Assembly (NCBI GenBank): GCA_910585855.1
Contig: CAJUGZ010000203.1
Coordinates: forward strand, 1-8,009
Direction of reading: 5' to 3'
Origin: an uncultured Lachnospiraceae bacterium
GTDB lineage: Bacteria; Bacillota_A; Clostridia; Lachnospirales; Lachnospiraceae
DNA: 8,009 nucleotides
In this document: one piece after another, positions 6,186 to 8,009 of the stretch
Layout: the number at the start of each line of letters is the position of its first letter
How positions within the stretch are numbered: position 1 is the stretch's first letter
Position numbers and translations under genes: made by a program
Notes under the pieces: model-generated
What the model was told of the DNA's origin: nothing
The model's database searches: none
Seen by the model: the letters and a program-made list of their open reading frames with translations, nothing else

Positions 6186-7607
6186 TTATGCTTCATAAGA
6201 AAATAGATAAACTTTATTTTCTTTTTTATCAAAAATCATATACTCTCTGTTATTGCCTACAACAGTACATCCAAAATCATATTCCCGTTTCAGCAATTTA
6301 TAATACCGATTTTCTATAATATCATAACAATAATCCCATCCGTCATTTTTTCGAAAAAATACTTTATTTCCTGCAATATCTCTCCATGAAGCCCACTCGG
6401 TAAATTCTCTTACCTCTAAAGTATTAAAATCCAAAAGAAATTTTCGTCCAAAACTGGTTTCATAAATCATATACTCTGAACAGGCATGAATATTCTGAAT
6501 ATACTCTGTCTTATATTTCAACTCAATTCGATAATGACAATAAGTATCCGACAACAAATGATACTCTAAAATATACCAATTCTCCCCATCATATTCTACC
6601 GTATAAACAAAATTTCCTTCTATACAAGGTTTTCTATTATTATTATATCGAAAATAAAACTCTGCCTTTTTATCAAAAGAATCCTCTTTTGGCTTATAAC
6701 ACATTAAATCTAACTGATATGCCGTATCTCTTACACTCTCAAATCCTGCATATCCCGGGTACTGATTCACTTCTTCCTGCGGATATTCAAAATAAAAATA
6801 TAAATCATCCTTATTACAACTTCCAATCATTGGTACATTCAGCCCATTCTTTATTTTAAAATCCTCCGACTTACAAATACAAAATACCCTCTGTGTATTC
6901 AAATCCATTCCTTTGACTTCCCATACCGATTGACTGTCAAATGAATTTTCTTCCCAATATGCTTCACACCAATAGAGATAATTTTCTGTTATAAGAGAAC
7001 TTACCACATTGCACTTTCTATCTTCTGGAAGAATAGAAATCAATGCCCTTTCCTCTTTTATATCATAAATTAACAACCCACTTTGCGAACCATTTTGTGA
7101 ATTATTAAATAAATGATCGGATTCTGACTCTGCCAACGAAATCTGAAAAGAAGCCATCATTCGATTATTACAAATACCTTCTATACAAATATCCTGATAT
7201 CCTTCTAATGTAATACTCTTACTTGGCATAAGCTGTTCTGCTTTTTTATCAAAAAATTTTGATCCATACTTATATTCGCTATTATAATCTGCAGCCAATT
7301 CTTTATCCGTCTTATAATTCTGATACTCTTTCCACGCTTCACTATCCGTAAACTTTAAAATCCCTTTCGACTGTTTCAATTCTTCTTTTTTTACAACAGT
7401 TTTTTCACTTATAAAACAATAATTCTCTTCTAACATATCACTGTCTAAACCAATCACTGTTTCTGCCTTATCACTTCCAATACTTTCTTCTGTTTTTAAA
7501 CTTTTTGCTTTTATTTCCCCACTTTCCAAATATGTATTAAAAACAAAATAACTGCAAAATAAAACACTTATTAAAACAATACTTCCTATCCATACCCTCC
7601 TTTTCAT
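6186..7607 (-). CDS. Membrane-anchored protein of unknown function, possible beta-propeller ectodomain
   Basis: I do not recognise this 473-residue protein. It starts MKRR followed by a single hydrophobic segment at about 5-27 (VWIGSIVLISVLFCSYFVF), so it is probably a signal-anchored or secreted protein with its bulk outside the cell. There is a cysteine at 18 but the residue before it is Phe, so it does not fit a lipobox. Residues 28-130 are charged and probably flexible. The remainder is rich in Tyr, Trp and Phe, with recurring strand-turn patterns such as LLIYDIKEERALISIL, KGMDLNTQRVFCI, FLLDFNTLEVREF and MIFDKKENKVYLF. This suggests a beta-propeller or similar all-beta fold. The ATG follows AGGAGG with a 6-nt gap and a perfect consensus promoter. 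It ends about 60 nt before the rhaA promoter with no obvious terminator. The composition is AT-rich but not clearly foreign. Confidence 0.88.
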   Translation of the reverse strand: MKRRVWIGSIVLISVLFCSYFVFNTYLESGEIKAKSLKTEESIGSDKAETVIGLDSDMLEENYCFISEKTVVKKEELKQSKGILKFTDSEAWKEYQNYKTDKELAADYNSEYKYGSKFFDKKAEQLMPSKSITLEGYQDICIEGICNNRMMASFQISLAESESDHLFNNSQNGSQSGLLIYDIKEERALISILPEDRKCNVVSSLITENYLYWCEAYWEENSFDSQSVWEVKGMDLNTQRVFCICKSEDFKIKNGLNVPMIGSCNKDDLYFYFEYPQEEVNQYPGYAGFESVRDTAYQLDLMCYKPKEDSFDKKAEFYFRYNNNRKPCIEGNFVYTVEYDGENWYILEYHLLSDTYCHYRIELKYKTEYIQNIHACSEYMIYETSFGRKFLLDFNTLEVREFTEWASWRDIAGNKVFFRKNDGWDYCYDIIENRYYKLLKREYDFGCTVVGNNREYMIFDKKENKVYLFSYEA

Positions 7608-7671
7608 CTTTTACCTCCTATTCTCCAAAATAAATTTTCACTGGAAAAATAAATCATTACTTTTATTTTAT

Positions 7672-7700
7672 ATTATATTGTATATTTCTAACACTGTCAA
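7672..7700 (-). promoter_or_regulatory. Consensus sigma-A promoter of the membrane-anchored protein gene
   Basis: On the minus strand, TTGACA (7700-7695) and TATAAT (7677-7672) are separated by exactly 17 nt, matching the sigma-A consensus at all twelve positions. It lies about 65 nt upstream of the ATG at 7607, which has a strong AGGAGG ribosome binding site. The gene should be well expressed unless repressed; I saw no clear operator. Confidence 0.85.
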
Positions 7701-7751
7701 ATAAGTTTACCTTCAAACTTCAATAAGTCTTTTGGAATTAGAGAATGGAGG

Positions 7752-7781
7752 GAGGACGTCAAAGGACGCCAGAGGACGCCA
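7752..7781 (+). repeat. Three tandem copies of a GAGGACGCCA-type decamer
   Basis: Units at 7752-7761 (GAGGACGTCA), 7762-7771 (AAGGACGCCA) and 7772-7781 (GAGGACGCCA) follow each other with no gap and differ by one or two bases. They lie at the 5' side of the candidate RNA. The same decamer is found at 2751-2760, at the edge of hairpin copy 1, and its complement (with one or two differences) ends hairpin copy 2 at 3231-3240. Confidence 0.75.
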
Positions 7782-7963
7782 GATTCGAAAACGGTGGGCA
7801 GCCTGCTGTTCCGGTTTCCAAAAAGCAAGAAGTTCTAAGACTTCTGCCTTTTCTTTGATCCAACCGGACAGACCGGGGCGCAATTCGCCCTCTTTTCAGC
7901 CGAAACGAAGCAGGTGTAAGGAAGGATTTTACCAGCCATAAGAGATCTTCTTTTCTATTATCC

Positions 7964-7987
7964 GGGCTAAACACGCCCCTTTTTTTT
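7964..7987 (+). terminator. Intrinsic terminator on the plus strand
   Basis: GGGC (7964-7967) pairs with GCCC (7975-7978) across a 7-nt loop and is followed by C then eight T (7980-7987). The stem is short but GC-only with a good T-run. It ends the candidate RNA just upstream. Beyond it, CCTGC (7993-7997) and GCAGG (8004-8008) form another small hairpin at the window edge. Confidence 0.7.
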
Positions 7988-8009
7988 CACACCCTGCATG
8001 GAAGCAGGA

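Larger units (their letters stand above)
7748..7987 (+). ncRNA. Candidate structured RNA or regulatory leader with intrinsic terminator
   Basis: This GC-richer non-coding stretch folds well on the plus strand. P1 is CCTGC/GCAGG (7802-7806 with 7910-7914). P2 is TCCGGTT/AACCGGA (7810-7816 with 7862-7868), continued by AAAAG/CTTTT (7821-7825 with 7848-7852), a 2x2 internal loop, and AGAAGT/ACTTCT (7828-7833 with 7840-7845). P3 is GGGCG/CGCCC (7876-7880 with 7886-7890). Together they make a three-way junction, followed by a purine-rich segment and a terminator ending at 7987. The 5' end is uncertain and I found no convincing plus-strand promoter. Frames on either strand are short, Arg/Ser-rich and lack ribosome binding sites. 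I tested it by eye against tmRNA, RNase P, SRP, 6S, T-box and common riboswitch signatures without a match. It could be a free small RNA or a leader of a gene to the right. Confidence 0.5.

Noticed and set aside
7732..7974. Small frames on both strands (69 and 71 codons) at the right end
   Set aside because: Both are Arg/Ser-rich, mutually overlapping and without ribosome binding sites (the plus one starts at TTG). They coincide with the predicted RNA helices and terminator, so they look like by-products of a structured non-coding stretch.
7985..8009. SRP RNA signature because of GGAAGCAGG near the window end
   Set aside because: The surrounding conserved SRP domain IV sequence is absent; the bases are explained by a small CCTGC/GCAGG hairpin.

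Overview
The window reads as chromosomal DNA of a low-GC Firmicute of the class Clostridia, most likely a Lachnospiraceae-type gut anaerobe. This is inferred from the AT-rich coding sequence, the Clostridia-like RpoD protein, strong AGGAGG-type ribosome binding sites, consensus sigma-A promoters, and the pairing of an L-rhamnose isomerase with a rhamnulokinase. All five confident protein genes lie on the minus strand, so transcription runs from the right end to the left.

Layout in transcription order (right to left): a membrane-anchored protein of unknown function (7607-6186) has its own perfect TTGACA-17-TATAAT promoter. Next come rhaA (6045-4780) and rhaB (4669-3260), an apparent two-gene rhamnose operon with a promoter in front of rhaA. 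The sequence between rhaB and the next gene's promoter (3259-2556) codes for no convincing protein but holds clear repeat structure. A YegS/DgkB-type lipid kinase follows (2455-1559), with its own promoter and a possible 12-codon leader peptide. Last is rpoD, the primary sigma factor (1331-201), with its own promoter, a GTG start and an intrinsic terminator at 130-102.

The most striking part is 2751-3240. Two ~152-nt copies of one hairpin element sit there in divergent orientation. Their cores are about 88% identical. Their outer and apical stems differ at 11 positions, and each change is matched by a compensating change in the opposite arm. Each copy also has a small GNRA-type loop that differs in allowed ways (GAAA versus GCAA). 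Leading into the second copy are two degenerate 66-bp tandem units resembling its 5' arm. I do not recognise this element as a named family; it behaves like a structured RNA or a palindromic repeat or mobile element.

The right end (about 7748-7987) is a locally GC-richer, plus-strand, non-coding stretch. It holds three tandem copies of a decamer, a predicted three-way-junction RNA fold and an intrinsic terminator. It looks like a small RNA or a regulatory leader for a gene beyond the window. The same decamer core flanks the hairpin elements.

Functionally, RhaA and RhaB convert L-rhamnose to L-rhamnulose 1-phosphate; the aldolase, transporter and regulator are not in the window. RpoD is housekeeping transcription, and the lipid kinase is membrane-lipid metabolism. 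No shared pathway connects the units, and each has its own promoter.
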